A program made the translations under genes and the position numbers. This document shows, piece after piece, positions 53,672 through 63,600 of a DNA stretch of 64,000 bases; position 1 is the stretch's first letter, and every line of letters begins with the position of its first letter. The notes under the pieces are model-generated. The model had not been told where the DNA came from, did no database searches, and worked only from the letters and a program-made list of their open reading frames with translations. The stretch comes from JAMXLO01 sp963819855 (GTDB lineage Bacteria > Pseudomonadota > Alphaproteobacteria > Acetobacterales > Acetobacteraceae), in contig CAWFYC010000016.1 in assembly GCA_963819855.1 (NCBI GenBank), positions 124,001-188,000 of the forward strand, given 5' to 3'.

Positions 53672-54421
53672 TCAGTCGCGATAGCTGGTATCGATGCCGT
53701 CGAGCAGGCGAAGATACGCGGGCCATTCAGCCGATGCCCGCCCCCTGTCGTGCTGTTCATACTGGGCCGCGACGCGTTCGCAGATCTCCGGTGCGATTTC
53801 CGCCACAGGCGCGCCGGTCGCTTCCATCATCAGCTGGATGCGTGCGGCGCGCACGAACTCCTTCATCAGGCTGAATCCCTCGCGCGCAGTGACGCCCACC
53901 GTGGTGATGCCGTGATGGCGCATGACCAGCGCGCGGTTGCTGCCCAGCGCGGCGACGATGCGTTCGCGTTCATCGAAGCTGTCGGTGAGGCCCTCGTAAT
54001 CGTGGTAGCCGACCCGCCGGTAGAACCGCATGGCGCTCTGCGAGACCGGTCGCAGCCCATGCTTCAGGCCGGATATCGCCACGCCTTCGTCCGGATGGAC
54101 GTGCACCGAGCAGTTCACGTCGGGCCGCCCGCGCAGCACGCCGCTGTGCAGCGTGAACCCCGGCCGGTTGACGCCCGAACGCTCATCCAGGTCGTCATCC
54201 ATGCTGACCTCGACCAGATTGGACGCGGTCACCTCGGTGTACAGCAGTTCGTGGCGCTTGATCAGGAAGTGCCGCGGGTTGGACGGGCAGCGTATCGCCG
54301 CATGGTTGAAGATCACGTCGCCCCAGCCGTGATGGGCAAGCAGGCGATATACCGCGGCGAGATCGACGCGCGCCTGCCGGTCGGCATCGGCGACGGTTCG
54401 TGGGGCAGTCTCGATGTCCAT
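53672..54421 (-). CDS. Class II aldolase/adducin-family protein
   Basis: A 249-residue enzyme of the class II aldolase family. Zinc ligands are H107 and H109 in CSVHVHPDEG and a His in ALVMRHHGIT (H169 or H170); AVYRLLAHHGWGDVIFNHAA forms the N-terminal core. It cleaves or epimerises sugar or hydroxy-acid phosphates in known cases. The ATG at 54421 with GGAGAGG about 10 bp upstream is used; the open frame to 54601 is not coding-like upstream of it. First gene of the aldolase-GNAT-ThDP enzyme-sensor cluster. Confidence 0.85.
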   Translation of the reverse strand: MDIETAPRTVADADRQARVDLAAVYRLLAHHGWGDVIFNHAAIRCPSNPRHFLIKRHELLYTEVTASNLVEVSMDDDLDERSGVNRPGFTLHSGVLRGRPDVNCSVHVHPDEGVAISGLKHGLRPVSQSAMRFYRRVGYHDYEGLTDSFDERERIVAALGSNRALVMRHHGITTVGVTAREGFSLMKEFVRAARIQLMMEATGAPVAEIAPEICERVAAQYEQHDRGRASAEWPAYLRLLDGIDTSYRD

Positions 54422-54762
54422 GGCAAAGTCCCTCTCCAGCACGCGGCGGTATAAGCTAAAGAAACTTGATGGCAATCCGCTGCCACGACCGGCGCGAGTG
54501 GATCGACCACCTGAAGGCCTGCAAGGTAGCGCGGAGCTGATCTCGCGCGCCGATGCTGCGGCGCACTGATGTCGACCGCATTCTGTGCGCTGCCGCGTCA
54601 CTGTCTGGTCGGACGCCCCTACGGCTCGTTGTCGGTTCGACCCAGGATGTGAATTGGCTCACAGCGTGACAGCACTGAATGTGACCGATTAGGATGGTCT
54701 GATATTGTGCGATACGGGACCATTCCGGTGGGCATCCGCCGGCGGTCCTGCAGAGGTGGGAG
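54422..54762. other. Divergent intergenic region, 341 bp
   Basis: Between the class II aldolase-like gene and the cyclase-TPR gene. It must hold both promoters, but I see no certain -10/-35, operator or hairpin. A short frame MAIRCHDRREWIDHLKACKV at about 54469 has no ribosome site and is not called. Confidence 0.5.
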
Positions 54763-57700
54763 ATGCAACCGGCGGCCCATCTGGTCGACGTGAGCAAGGC
54801 AACACCTGACCGTCGCAAATTGACGGTGGTCATGCACGCCGACATGGTCGGCTACAGTCGACTGGTTGGTCTCGATGATGCCGGCACGGCGGCGCGACTG
54901 CGGCGAATGCGCCGGGAGCTCATCGAACCGACCATCCGCCTGCATGGTGGCACGATTCGACAGACCGCCGGCGATTCACTCCTGGTCCTGTTCGACAGCA
55001 TTGATGGCGCGATTCAGGCAGCGATCGCGATACAGCGCGCGGTTCCAGCGTTCGACAGGGACGCGCCGCCCGACCGGTGCATCAGGTTCCGCATCGGCAT
55101 CAACATCGGCGATGCGATCCTCGATGGCAGCGACATGCACGGCGATGGTGTCAACATCGCGGTTCGCCTCGAATCCGCCTGTCCTGCCGGGGGCATCTGC
55201 GTCTCTCGCACAGTCCGTGAGCACGCCCGCCAGCAACCCGGCGTACGCTTCGAGCGCCTCGGCGCGCTGGCGCTGAAGAACATCGCTCGGCCGATCGAGG
55301 CATTCTCGGTGCGCTTCGACGAGACGCCGGGAACCGGTCGGGTCGCGACGATGCGGCGTTTCCTCGCGCGCCGCATCCACATCTGGCGGCTGCGGCGGAT
55401 CGGCCCCACGTCGGCCCTGCTGGCACTCGCCGCGATCGCCGTCGCCGTGATCTACACACGCGAAACCGGTGTGCGGCGGCAACAGGAAACGACCCGCGCA
55501 GAGGCGCTCCACGCCGAAGAGATGCAACGGCTCCAGGCGCTGGATGCGGCGCAAAAGGCGATGGCAGAAGCGCTGGCTCGCGAGAAGGGCGTTCCTCTCG
55601 CTGCCTTGGTGCAGATTCTGGCCCGTCTCGGGGATACGGTAAAACCCGACGACCCGGTCGAGGTTCAGACCCAGCTCGAGCGCAAAGCGACTGAGTATGC
55701 CGCGCTGCGCAAGCAGGTCCTCATGTTGTCCGGCGATGATCCCGAGGTCGCTGTCTTGCGCCAGCAGGCCGAAAGGGCGCTTGGACAGGCCGATTTTGCT
55801 GAAGCCCGGGCCAGGCTGCTGGATGCGGCGAACCTGGACCGCATGGCAAGCCTCACGCTCGTCGACAAGGCGAAGGAGCGGTCACTTGCCGCGGCTCGAT
55901 CTCTTCAGGAGAGCGCGCGTGTCGCGGCACTGACGCTGCATTATCGTGACGCGGCGAACGACCTGGGGAGCGCGGTCGCGCTCGCACTGCCGTTCGATCG
56001 GCATCGGGCATGGCAGCTGATGACACGGCAAGCTGCAATGTTGCGCGAGCAGGGCGACCAATTCGGCGACAATGCCGCACTCGCGACAGCTATCGATCTT
56101 TACCGGCAGGCGTTGCAGCTCGTTCCGCGTAACGAAGATGCGCGGGATTGGGCAAGCACACAGAACGGGCTGGGCATCAGCCTGCGCATTCTGGGGGCCC
56201 GTGACGGAGATACCGGTCGCCTGACCGAGGCAGTCGCCGCATTCCGGGCTGCATTGGAGGAGCGGCCACGCGAGACCGTGCCGTTGGCCTGGGCTCAGAC
56301 GCAGAATGGCCTGGCCTTCGCGCTCTGGCGCCTGGGAACCCGCGAAACCGGCACCGCGCATCTGCAAGAGGCCGTGGCAGCCTTCCAGGCGGCGCTCGAG
56401 GCACGGATGCGCGATCGGGAACCGCTGATCTGGGCGACGACACAGAGTGGCCTGGGTTCGGCGCTCCTCACACTGGCCTACCGCGAGAGCGGCACAACAC
56501 GCCTCGACCAAGCAGCGGCCGCATTTCGCGCATCACTCGAGGTGAGGACGCGCGCGCGCACACCGCTGTACTGGGCAATGACCCAAAATAATCTGGGCAA
56601 CGTGTTCCGGGTGCTTGGCTCGCGCGAGACGGGCACGGGACAACTCGAGCAGGCAGTGGCGGCGTATCGAGCGGCATTGCAGGAGCGAACACGCCAGCGG
56701 GTGCCACTCGAATGGGCAACAACGCAGAGCAACCTTGGCCGCACACTTCTGCTGCTTGGCCAACGCGATGGCACGACGGAGCATCTACAGCAGGCAGTGG
56801 AAGCTTTCCGTGCCGCGCTGGAGGAGAGGACGCGCGAACGCGTTCCGCTTGAATGGGCTCAGACACAGGTCGACCTCGGTCTCGCGCTACTGGAGCTCGC
56901 TCAACGCGAAAGCGGACCGCGCCATTTGCAGGAGGCATTGGCGGCGTTTCGTTTGGCACTGGGGGAAGAGACGCGCGAACGGGTACCGCTCGACTGGGCG
57001 CAGACACAGAACGACCTGGGCCTCGTGCTTTGGCGGCTCGGAGAGCGCGACAGCGGGACCGACTATCTCGAGCAGGCAGTCGCAGCCTATCGCTCCGCCC
57101 TTGAGGAGATGACCCGCGACCGGGCCCCTCTCGGCTGGGCAGCAACCGAGACCGGTCTGGCCACTGCACTGGAGCTGCTCGGAACGCGCGAAACCGGCAC
57201 CGCGCATCTGCAGGAGGCCGTGGCGGACTACCACGCCGCGCTGCAAGAGAGAACGCGCGCGCTAGTACCATTCCAGTGGGCGATGACGCAGAACAACCTC
57301 GCCGTCGCCCTGTTTGCGTTGGCGCAGCGCGAACATGGTATCGGGTCCTTGGAGGAAGCGGTGGCGGCCTATCGTGCCACCCTGGAGGAGTGGACGCGTG
57401 AACGGGTACCGCTGGATTGGGCGCTGACCGAGAACAATCTCGGCGCCTCGCTGCTTTTGCTCGGCTGGCGCGAGAACGGAACCGCGCATTTGGAGGAAGC
57501 GGTCGCAGCCGATCGGGCGGCGCTGGAGGAGAGAACGCGCGAACGCGTGCCACTCGGTTGGGCGCAAACCCAGATCAACCTCGGAAACGCGCTGTCGGCG
57601 CTTGGGCAACGCGAGACTGGAACCGAACACTTCGAGCAGGCGCTGGCCGCCTATCGCGCAGCCTTGGAAGTAGCAACGCGCGACAGCTCCCCACTGGAGT

Positions 57701-58326
57701 GGGCTGCGGTGCAGAACAAGCTCGGTCTCGTGCTGTGGGAGTTGGGACAGCGCGAAGACGGGACGGTGCATCTCGCAGCAGCGGTCGCGGCATTTCGTGC
57801 GGCATTGGAGGTCAGGACGCGCGATCGGGTACCGCTTGATTGGGCTCAGACCGAAAGCAACCTTGGCATCGCACTTTCGGCCCTCGGGGAACGCAAGGAT
57901 AGCACAGCGCACCTGGAAGAAGCGCTCGCCGCCGAGCGAGCGGCGTTGGAGGAGCAAACGCGGGAGCGGGCCCCCAGTGGCTGGGCGGAAACTCAGGACA
58001 ATCTCGGAACTACCTTGTTGGCCCTCGGGAAGCGCGAGAGTGGGACGGTGCGAATCGAGGAAGCGATCGCGGCAGACCGAGCGGCGCTCGGCCAATGGTC
58101 GCTGGACCAGACCCCCCGCGCGCGGGCCTTCTCCGAGAAGCTGCTGGGAGACGCATTGGCTGTGTTGGCGATGCGCCAGAGAAGTGCACCGCACATGGAA
58201 GAGGCGATTGCGTCCATCCAAGACGCGGCCAAGGCCTACCAGGAAATAGGCGATACCGGCCGGTCATCCGAAGCACGGAGCCACGTCACCGAATTGGAAA
58301 CCGAACTGGCCGCGCTACGCCAGTAG
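54763..58326 (+). CDS. Class III adenylate/guanylate cyclase fused to a TM helix and a TPR array
   Basis: A 1187-residue signalling protein. Residues ~20-185 form a class III nucleotide cyclase domain: metal-binding D27 in VVMHADMVGYSRLV and D71 in TAGDSLLVLF, and DMHGDGVNIAVRLE as the substrate/turn motif. One TM lies at about 215-232. A coiled coil with EEMQRLQALDAAQKAMAEAL follows. Then about 14 TPR units of exactly 47 residues run from about residue 440 to 1125, each with W-A-x-T-Q/E-x-x-L-G, plus one decayed unit. The cyclase lies N-terminal, on the cytosolic side; the TPRs follow the single TM, so they would be periplasmic if the topology is simple. cAMP versus cGMP cannot be told. Confidence 0.88.
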   Translation: MQPAAHLVDVSKATPDRRKLTVVMHADMVGYSRLVGLDDAGTAARLRRMRRELIEPTIRLHGGTIRQTAGDSLLVLFDSIDGAIQAAIAIQRAVPAFDRDAPPDRCIRFRIGINIGDAILDGSDMHGDGVNIAVRLESACPAGGICVSRTVREHARQQPGVRFERLGALALKNIARPIEAFSVRFDETPGTGRVATMRRFLARRIHIWRLRRIGPTSALLALAAIAVAVIYTRETGVRRQQETTRAEALHAEEMQRLQALDAAQKAMAEALAREKGVPLAALVQILARLGDTVKPDDPVEVQTQLERKATEYAALRKQVLMLSGDDPEVAVLRQQAERALGQADFAEARARLLDAANLDRMASLTLVDKAKERSLAAARSLQESARVAALTLHYRDAANDLGSAVALALPFDRHRAWQLMTRQAAMLREQGDQFGDNAALATAIDLYRQALQLVPRNEDARDWASTQNGLGISLRILGARDGDTGRLTEAVAAFRAALEERPRETVPLAWAQTQNGLAFALWRLGTRETGTAHLQEAVAAFQAALEARMRDREPLIWATTQSGLGSALLTLAYRESGTTRLDQAAAAFRASLEVRTRARTPLYWAMTQNNLGNVFRVLGSRETGTGQLEQAVAAYRAALQERTRQRVPLEWATTQSNLGRTLLLLGQRDGTTEHLQQAVEAFRAALEERTRERVPLEWAQTQVDLGLALLELAQRESGPRHLQEALAAFRLALGEETRERVPLDWAQTQNDLGLVLWRLGERDSGTDYLEQAVAAYRSALEEMTRDRAPLGWAATETGLATALELLGTRETGTAHLQEAVADYHAALQERTRALVPFQWAMTQNNLAVALFALAQREHGIGSLEEAVAAYRATLEEWTRERVPLDWALTENNLGASLLLLGWRENGTAHLEEAVAADRAALEERTRERVPLGWAQTQINLGNALSALGQRETGTEHFEQALAAYRAALEVATRDSSPLEWAAVQNKLGLVLWELGQREDGTVHLAAAVAAFRAALEVRTRDRVPLDWAQTESNLGIALSALGERKDSTAHLEEALAAERAALEEQTRERAPSGWAETQDNLGTTLLALGKRESGTVRIEEAIAADRAALGQWSLDQTPRARAFSEKLLGDALAVLAMRQRSAPHMEEAIASIQDAAKAYQEIGDTGRSSEARSHVTELETELAALRQ
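56086..58131 (+). repeat. 141 bp TPR repeat units in the cyclase gene
   Basis: About 14 coding repeats of 141 bp (47 codons) in direct tandem. Neighbouring units share stretches such as GCATTGGAGGAG and CTCGAGCAGGC but are clearly diverged, so the array is old with some local similarity. Confidence 0.8.
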
Positions 58327-58333
58327 CTCATGC

Positions 58334-58527
58334 TTACCGCGTGATCGGCCGGTACTTGATCCGGTGCGGCTCCGTCGCGTCCACGCCAAGCCTGCGTCGC
58401 CTGTCCTCCTCATACGCCTCGAAGTTCCCCTCGAACCATTCCACGCGACTGTCGTCCTCGAACGCCACGATGTGCGTCGCCAGCCGGTCGAGGAACAGCG
58501 GTCGTGGCTGATGGTCACCGCGGTTGG
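58334..58527 (-). pseudogene. 3' remnant of a second ettA
   Basis: The minus strand reads FLDRLATHIVAFEDDSRVEW, then EGNFEAYEEDRRRRLG and HRIKYRPITR before TAA at 58334-58336. This is the last ~60 residues of an ABC-F protein, closely similar to but not identical with the intact EttA end at 58925-59115. No start or ATPase part remains. The similarity stops abruptly near 58527. Confidence 0.75.
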
Positions 58528-58557
58528 GACCAATTTGTCACGGTTGCTTTCGAGGGC

Positions 58558-58815
58558 ATGACTGAATTCGTTCCTCATCAGACCGGCAACACCAAGGTGA
58601 CGATCATTGCGCAAATCGCCGGCAAGAAGATCATGAAGGGTCTGGCCGGCGCGCAGGGGCAGGGGGGGCATGGCGGTCTGTCGGGCAAGGACGTGTTGAT
58701 TCATGCGGAAGGCAAGCCCGCGCAGGCGGTCAAGCTGTTGGAGCACAAGATCGTCTGGCAGATCGTGAACGGCAACCCGGTTCCGGTGACGGCCGGCTGG
58801 TCGGACAAAGGATGA
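58558..58815 (+). CDS. Short hypothetical ORF beginning near the ettA-remnant breakpoint
   Basis: An 85-residue frame (MTEFVPHQTGNTKVTIIAQI at the start, PVPVTAGWSDKG at the end) with a Gly/Gln-rich middle. Sensible-looking sequence (DQFVTVAFEG) continues upstream of the ATG to the breakpoint at ~58527, so it may be the tail of a longer gene cut by the same event. Not recognised. GAGGG lies 3 bp before the ATG, closer than ideal. Confidence 0.4.
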   Translation: MTEFVPHQTGNTKVTIIAQIAGKKIMKGLAGAQGQGGHGGLSGKDVLIHAEGKPAQAVKLLEHKIVWQIVNGNPVPVTAGWSDKG

Positions 58816-58924
58816 AATGAGGTGCCTTGCAAAACGCATAACGCCGGCGCCGGTCCCGAATGCTGGTGCCCTTCTCACCGGCGCCGTAGTGGGTTCGGCA
58901 CTATCTGGGCACCGGCTTTCCGCC

Positions 58925-60604
58925 TCACCGTGCGATCGGCCGGTACTTGATCCGGTGCGGCTCGGTCGCGTCCGCGCCGAGCCGACGCCGCTTGTCCTCC
59001 TCATAGGCCTCGAAGTTGCCCTCGAACCACTCCACGTGGCTGTCGCCCTCGAACGCCAGGATGTGCGTCGCCAGCCGGTCGAGGAACCACCGGTCGTGGC
59101 TGATGATCACCGCGCAGCCGGCGAACTCGATCAGCGCGTCTTCCAGCGCGCGCAGCGTATCGACGTCCAGGTCGTTGGTCGGTTCGTCCAGCAGGATCAC
59201 GTTGTGCTCGGACTTCAGCATCTTCGCCAGGTGCACCCGGTTGCGCTCGCCGCCCGACAGAATGCCGACCTTCTTCTGCTGATCGGGTCCCTTGAAATTG
59301 AACGCGCTCACATACGCCCGTGACGGCACGCCGCGCTTGCCGAGATAGATCAGGTCCTCGCCGCCGCTGATCTCCTGCCACACGTTGTTGTTCGCGTTCA
59401 GACTGTCGCGCGATTGATCGACGTAGCCCAGCTTCACCGTCTCGCCGACCCGCAGCGACCCGGCATCCGGCTGCTCCTGACCGATAATCATGCGGAACAG
59501 CGTCGTCTTCCCGGCGCCGTTCGGGCCGATCACGCCGACGATGCCGCCGGGCGGCAGACGGAAGTTCAGGTCGTCGATCAGCAGGTTGTTGCCGTAGCCT
59601 TTGCGCAGCCCCTCGGCCTCGATCACCACGTTGCCGAGCCGTGGTCCGGGTGGGATGACGATTTCAGCCACGCCGGCGACCTGCTCCTGCGAGCGCGCCA
59701 GCATCTCCTCGTAGCGCTGGATGCGCGCCCGGTTCTTCGCCTGCCGTGCCCGCGGCGAGGCGGCGATCCATTCCTGCTCCATCGCCAGCGCACGCTGACG
59801 AGCGCTTTCCTCCTTCTCCTCCTGCTGGAGGCGCTTGCGTTTCTGCTCCAGCCACGAGGAGTAGTTGCCCTCGAACGGATAGCCGCGGCCGCGCTCGATC
59901 TCCAGGATCCAGCCGGTGACGTTGTCGAGGAAGTAGCGGTCGTGGGTGACGATCATCACCGTGCCGGCATAGTCGTGCAGCGTGTGTTCCAGCCAGGCGA
60001 CGCTTTCCGCATCCAGGTGATTGGTCGGCTCGTCCAGCAGCAGCAGGTCGGGCTTCTCCAGCAGCAGCCGGCACAGCGCGACGCGCCGCCGCTCGCCACC
60101 GGACAGCGTGGTGACCGACGCCTCCGCCGGCGGGCAGCGCAACGCGTCCAGCGCGATGTCGACACGGCGGTCGAGGTCCCAGCCCTCCTCGGCATCGATC
60201 TTCGCCTGCAGGTCGGCCTGTTCCGATAGCAGTTCGTTCATCTCCTCGTCGCTCATCGGCTCGGCGAATTTCTCCGAAATCGCATTGAACCGATCCAGCG
60301 TAGCCTTCAGCTCGGCGAATGCGGCTTCGACGTTCTCCCCCACTGTCTTGTCGGGATCGAGTTGCGGTTCCTGCTCCAGATAGCCGACGCGCGCGCCTTC
60401 CGCCGCCCAGGCCTCGCCGCCGAAGTCGGTGTCGATGCCGGCCATGATCTTCATCAGAGTCGATTTGCCGGCGCCGTTGATGCCGAGCACGCCGATCTTC
60501 ACGCCGGGCAGAAAGGCAAGCGTGATGCCGCGGAACACCTCGCGACCGCCCGGAAAGGCCTTGGTCAGGTCTTTCATCACGTAGACGTATTGGTAGCTGG
60601 CCAT
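58925..60604 (-). CDS. ettA: Energy-dependent translational throttle protein EttA (ABC-F)
   Basis: A 559-residue ABC-F protein of normal EttA length. Two ATPase domains: Walker A GINGAGKS (41-48) with LSGGERRRVAL, and GPNGAGKT with LSGGERNRVHLAK; both have LLLDEPTN/ILLDEPTN Walker B. The arm (about residues 95-135) and the interdomain linker rich in QKRKRLQQEEKEESARQRAL are present. It binds the ribosomal E site and gates the first elongation steps according to ATP/ADP. The start MASYQYVYVMKDL is typical. Confidence 0.95.
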   Translation of the reverse strand: MASYQYVYVMKDLTKAFPGGREVFRGITLAFLPGVKIGVLGINGAGKSTLMKIMAGIDTDFGGEAWAAEGARVGYLEQEPQLDPDKTVGENVEAAFAELKATLDRFNAISEKFAEPMSDEEMNELLSEQADLQAKIDAEEGWDLDRRVDIALDALRCPPAEASVTTLSGGERRRVALCRLLLEKPDLLLLDEPTNHLDAESVAWLEHTLHDYAGTVMIVTHDRYFLDNVTGWILEIERGRGYPFEGNYSSWLEQKRKRLQQEEKEESARQRALAMEQEWIAASPRARQAKNRARIQRYEEMLARSQEQVAGVAEIVIPPGPRLGNVVIEAEGLRKGYGNNLLIDDLNFRLPPGGIVGVIGPNGAGKTTLFRMIIGQEQPDAGSLRVGETVKLGYVDQSRDSLNANNNVWQEISGGEDLIYLGKRGVPSRAYVSAFNFKGPDQQKKVGILSGGERNRVHLAKMLKSEHNVILLDEPTNDLDVDTLRALEDALIEFAGCAVIISHDRWFLDRLATHILAFEGDSHVEWFEGNFEAYEEDKRRRLGADATEPHRIKYRPIAR

Positions 60605-60657
60605 GCTGGCGGAAACTCCGAACGTGTTCCCGCATAGGTGGGGGCTTGGGTGGCAGC

Positions 60658-63600
60658 CTACCAGCAGGGCGGCTCGGTCGCGTGGTTGTCGGGGACGTCG
60701 GAGCCGGTTGGATCGGAGAGCCCGAAGGTCATTCGCTGGTAGGGTGAGAGGCAATGCGGCAGCCGCGCCACCGCCGTCTCGACAGCCTCGTCGCGCGAAA
60801 CGAAGATGGGCCATAACCGCACGCTTTGATCCAATGACGCGCTCGCCAACCTCCTGCCGTCCGGCGAGAACGCCACCGAATAGACTCCGCCCGCATGGCC
60901 GAGCAGCGGTGGGCTGATCGGCCGACCCGTTGCGGCGTCCCACAGCCGCACAGTCTGGTCCTCCGACGCGCTCGCGAGGCGCTTGCCATCAGGGGAAAAC
61001 ACCACCGACCACACCGCAGCCGTGTGACCAAGCAGGAGCGCTACGACCGGCTGACCGGTCTCGACATCCCACAACCGCACGCTGTGGTCGGACGATGCGG
61101 TCGCCAGCCGCTTGCCGTCCGGCGAAAATACTACCGACCTTACCGAGTTGGTGTGGCCAAGCAGCGGCGCAACTACCTCGTGGCCCGTCGCTGTATCCCA
61201 TAGTCGCACGCTCTTGTCGGCCGACGCGCTCGCCAGGCGCTTGCCATCGGGCGAGAACGCTACCGACGTTACCGAGTCCGTGTGGCCGAGCAGCGTCAAG
61301 CCGGTTGGCCGACGGCTCTCGACATCCCACAACCGCACACTTTTGTCCCACGACCCGCTCGCCAGAAGCTTGCCGTCAGGCGAGAACGCTACCGACTGGA
61401 CGGCAGCGGTGTGCCCGATCAGCGGCCCACCTTTCTGTCGGCCCGTATCCGCGTCCCAAAGGCGTATGCTCTGGTCGGCCGACGCACTTGCCAGAATACT
61501 ATTGTCCGGTGAGAACGCGACGGACAGGACCGCGCCCGTATGCCCCAGCAGCGGATCGCCGATCAGCCTGCCGGTCTCGCCATCCCATAGCCGCAGACTT
61601 TGATCGGCCGACGCGCTCGCCAGGCGCTTGCCATCCGGCGAAAACGCCACCGACCAGACCGTCCCCGTGTGACCAACCAGCAGCGTGTTGATCGGCCCTT
61701 CGGGTTCGGCATTCCACAGCCGCACAGTCCGGTCGTCCGATGCACTGGCAAGCTGCTTGCCGTCCGGCGAGAACATTGCGGACCAGACTGTGCCGGCGTG
61801 GCCAAGCAGTGGCCCGCCGATCGGCCGACCGGTCTCGGCATCCCACAGCCGCACGCTCTGGTCGGATGACGCGCTCGCCAGCAGCTTGGAGTCCGGCGAG
61901 AACGCCACCGACCAAACCGTGTCGGCATGGCCTAGCAACGGAGGTCCGATCGGCTGCCCGGTCGCCGGGTCCCACAGCCGCACGCTCTTGTCGGCCGACG
62001 CGCTTGCCAATCGCCTGCCGTCCGGTGAGAACGCCACGCAAAGGACCCATCCCCTGTGCCCGAGCAACGGGGGTCCGATCGACTGACCGGTTGCTGCATC
62101 CCACAGCCGCACGGTCCTATCGAACGACGCGCTCGCCAGACGCTTGCCGTCCGGTGAAAATGCCACCGATCGAATCCAGTTCGTGTGTCCGATCAGTGGC
62201 CCGCCGATCGGCTGACCGGTCGCGGCATCCCATAGCCGCACGCTTTGGTCGGAAGATGCGCTGGCAAGACGTCTGCCATCCGGTGAGAACGCGACCGACC
62301 AGACGATGCCGGTGTGGCCGGGCAACTTCACGCCGATCGGCTGACCGGTCTCAGCGTCCCATAGCCGCACACCTTGATCCTCTGACCCGGTCGCCAGGCG
62401 CCTGCCGTCGGGTGAGAACGTCACCGACCAGATCTTGTCGTCGTGATGCATCAGGGGTGCACCGATCGCTCGGCCGGTCTCGGCATCCCACACACGCACG
62501 CTGCCATCGTCCGATGCGCTCGCCAGGCGCTTACCGTCGGGCGAAAATGCCACGGAGTGGACTGCGCTTAAGTGACCGCGCAGCAAGGATGTCTCGCGCT
62601 GCATCTGCAACGCGTGCGTTAGCGCTCTTTCGGCCTCGGCGGTGAAGCCGCGTGCGGAGGAATTCGGCGCGATGTGCAGCGCCTCCAGCGCCAACAGCAT
62701 CCCCGTCACAGGGTCGCCCAATTCGGTCTGTCCTTCCGCAGCGGCGCCAAGCCGAGTGACCTGCGCCCGCAGCGCCTTGGCCCGTTCGCCTGCGGCGATC
62801 TGCATCTGGGCGGTCCCCCATCCCAGACCGAGGATCGCCACGATCGCCGCCAACAATGCCAGCACTGCCGCCAGCATCGCATGTTTGGTCCGACGCTTGG
62901 CGACGGATGCCACCTGCTCCAGTGCGCCGATGTGTTCAAGCTGACGTCGCCTCGCCTGCTCTTCCTGCTGTTCGTGAAACTGCATTGACGCCGTGAGGTA
63001 ATCCGTCAACCGGAGCAGATCGTGCCCCGGCCTCTCTTCCCGCCAGCGCTGTGCTTCGGCCAGTTTACGCCCAACCAAGAGATCGGACCCGTCCCTGCTC
63101 TGGCGCCATTCCGCAGCCTCGGCGTTGGTCTTCTGCTGCCAGAGCAGGAAACTGCGATCTTCGTCCAGCCAACCGCGCAACCTGCCCCAGCGGCGCATCA
63201 GCGCGTCGTGGACGATCTCCGCCGTAGGCTCCCCGTCGATCTGGCTTGCTCCCATGGTGACGAGCCGGGCATGCCGGTCCTGGCTCGCCAACTGCTCCAG
63301 CAACGCCCACCGCCGGACACCCTCCTCGCCCGTTGCGACGAACTCGCCGCGCCGCCCCACCCGCCGCGTGTCCTCGCCTTCCCGCGCCGGGTCGCCGAGC
63401 CAGACCAACGCCGTCATCGCGGCACGGAACGTCGCCTCGCCAAACCTTCGGCTCAGATGATCGAATACGGCGTCGGCGTGCCGCGTCAGCGACGTCACCA
63501 TGACGTCCGTTGTGGCCTCGCCGTTCGGCTGTGCCGGTCGTCGGACAACTCGGTCTCGTTGCATGGACCAAAGTTCGGCCAGAGCGAATTCCAGCAGCGG

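Noticed and set aside
60808..62586. CRISPR array or minisatellite
   Set aside because: The 129 bp repeats are in-frame WD40 codons without spacers; likewise the 141 bp units at 56086-58131 are TPRs.
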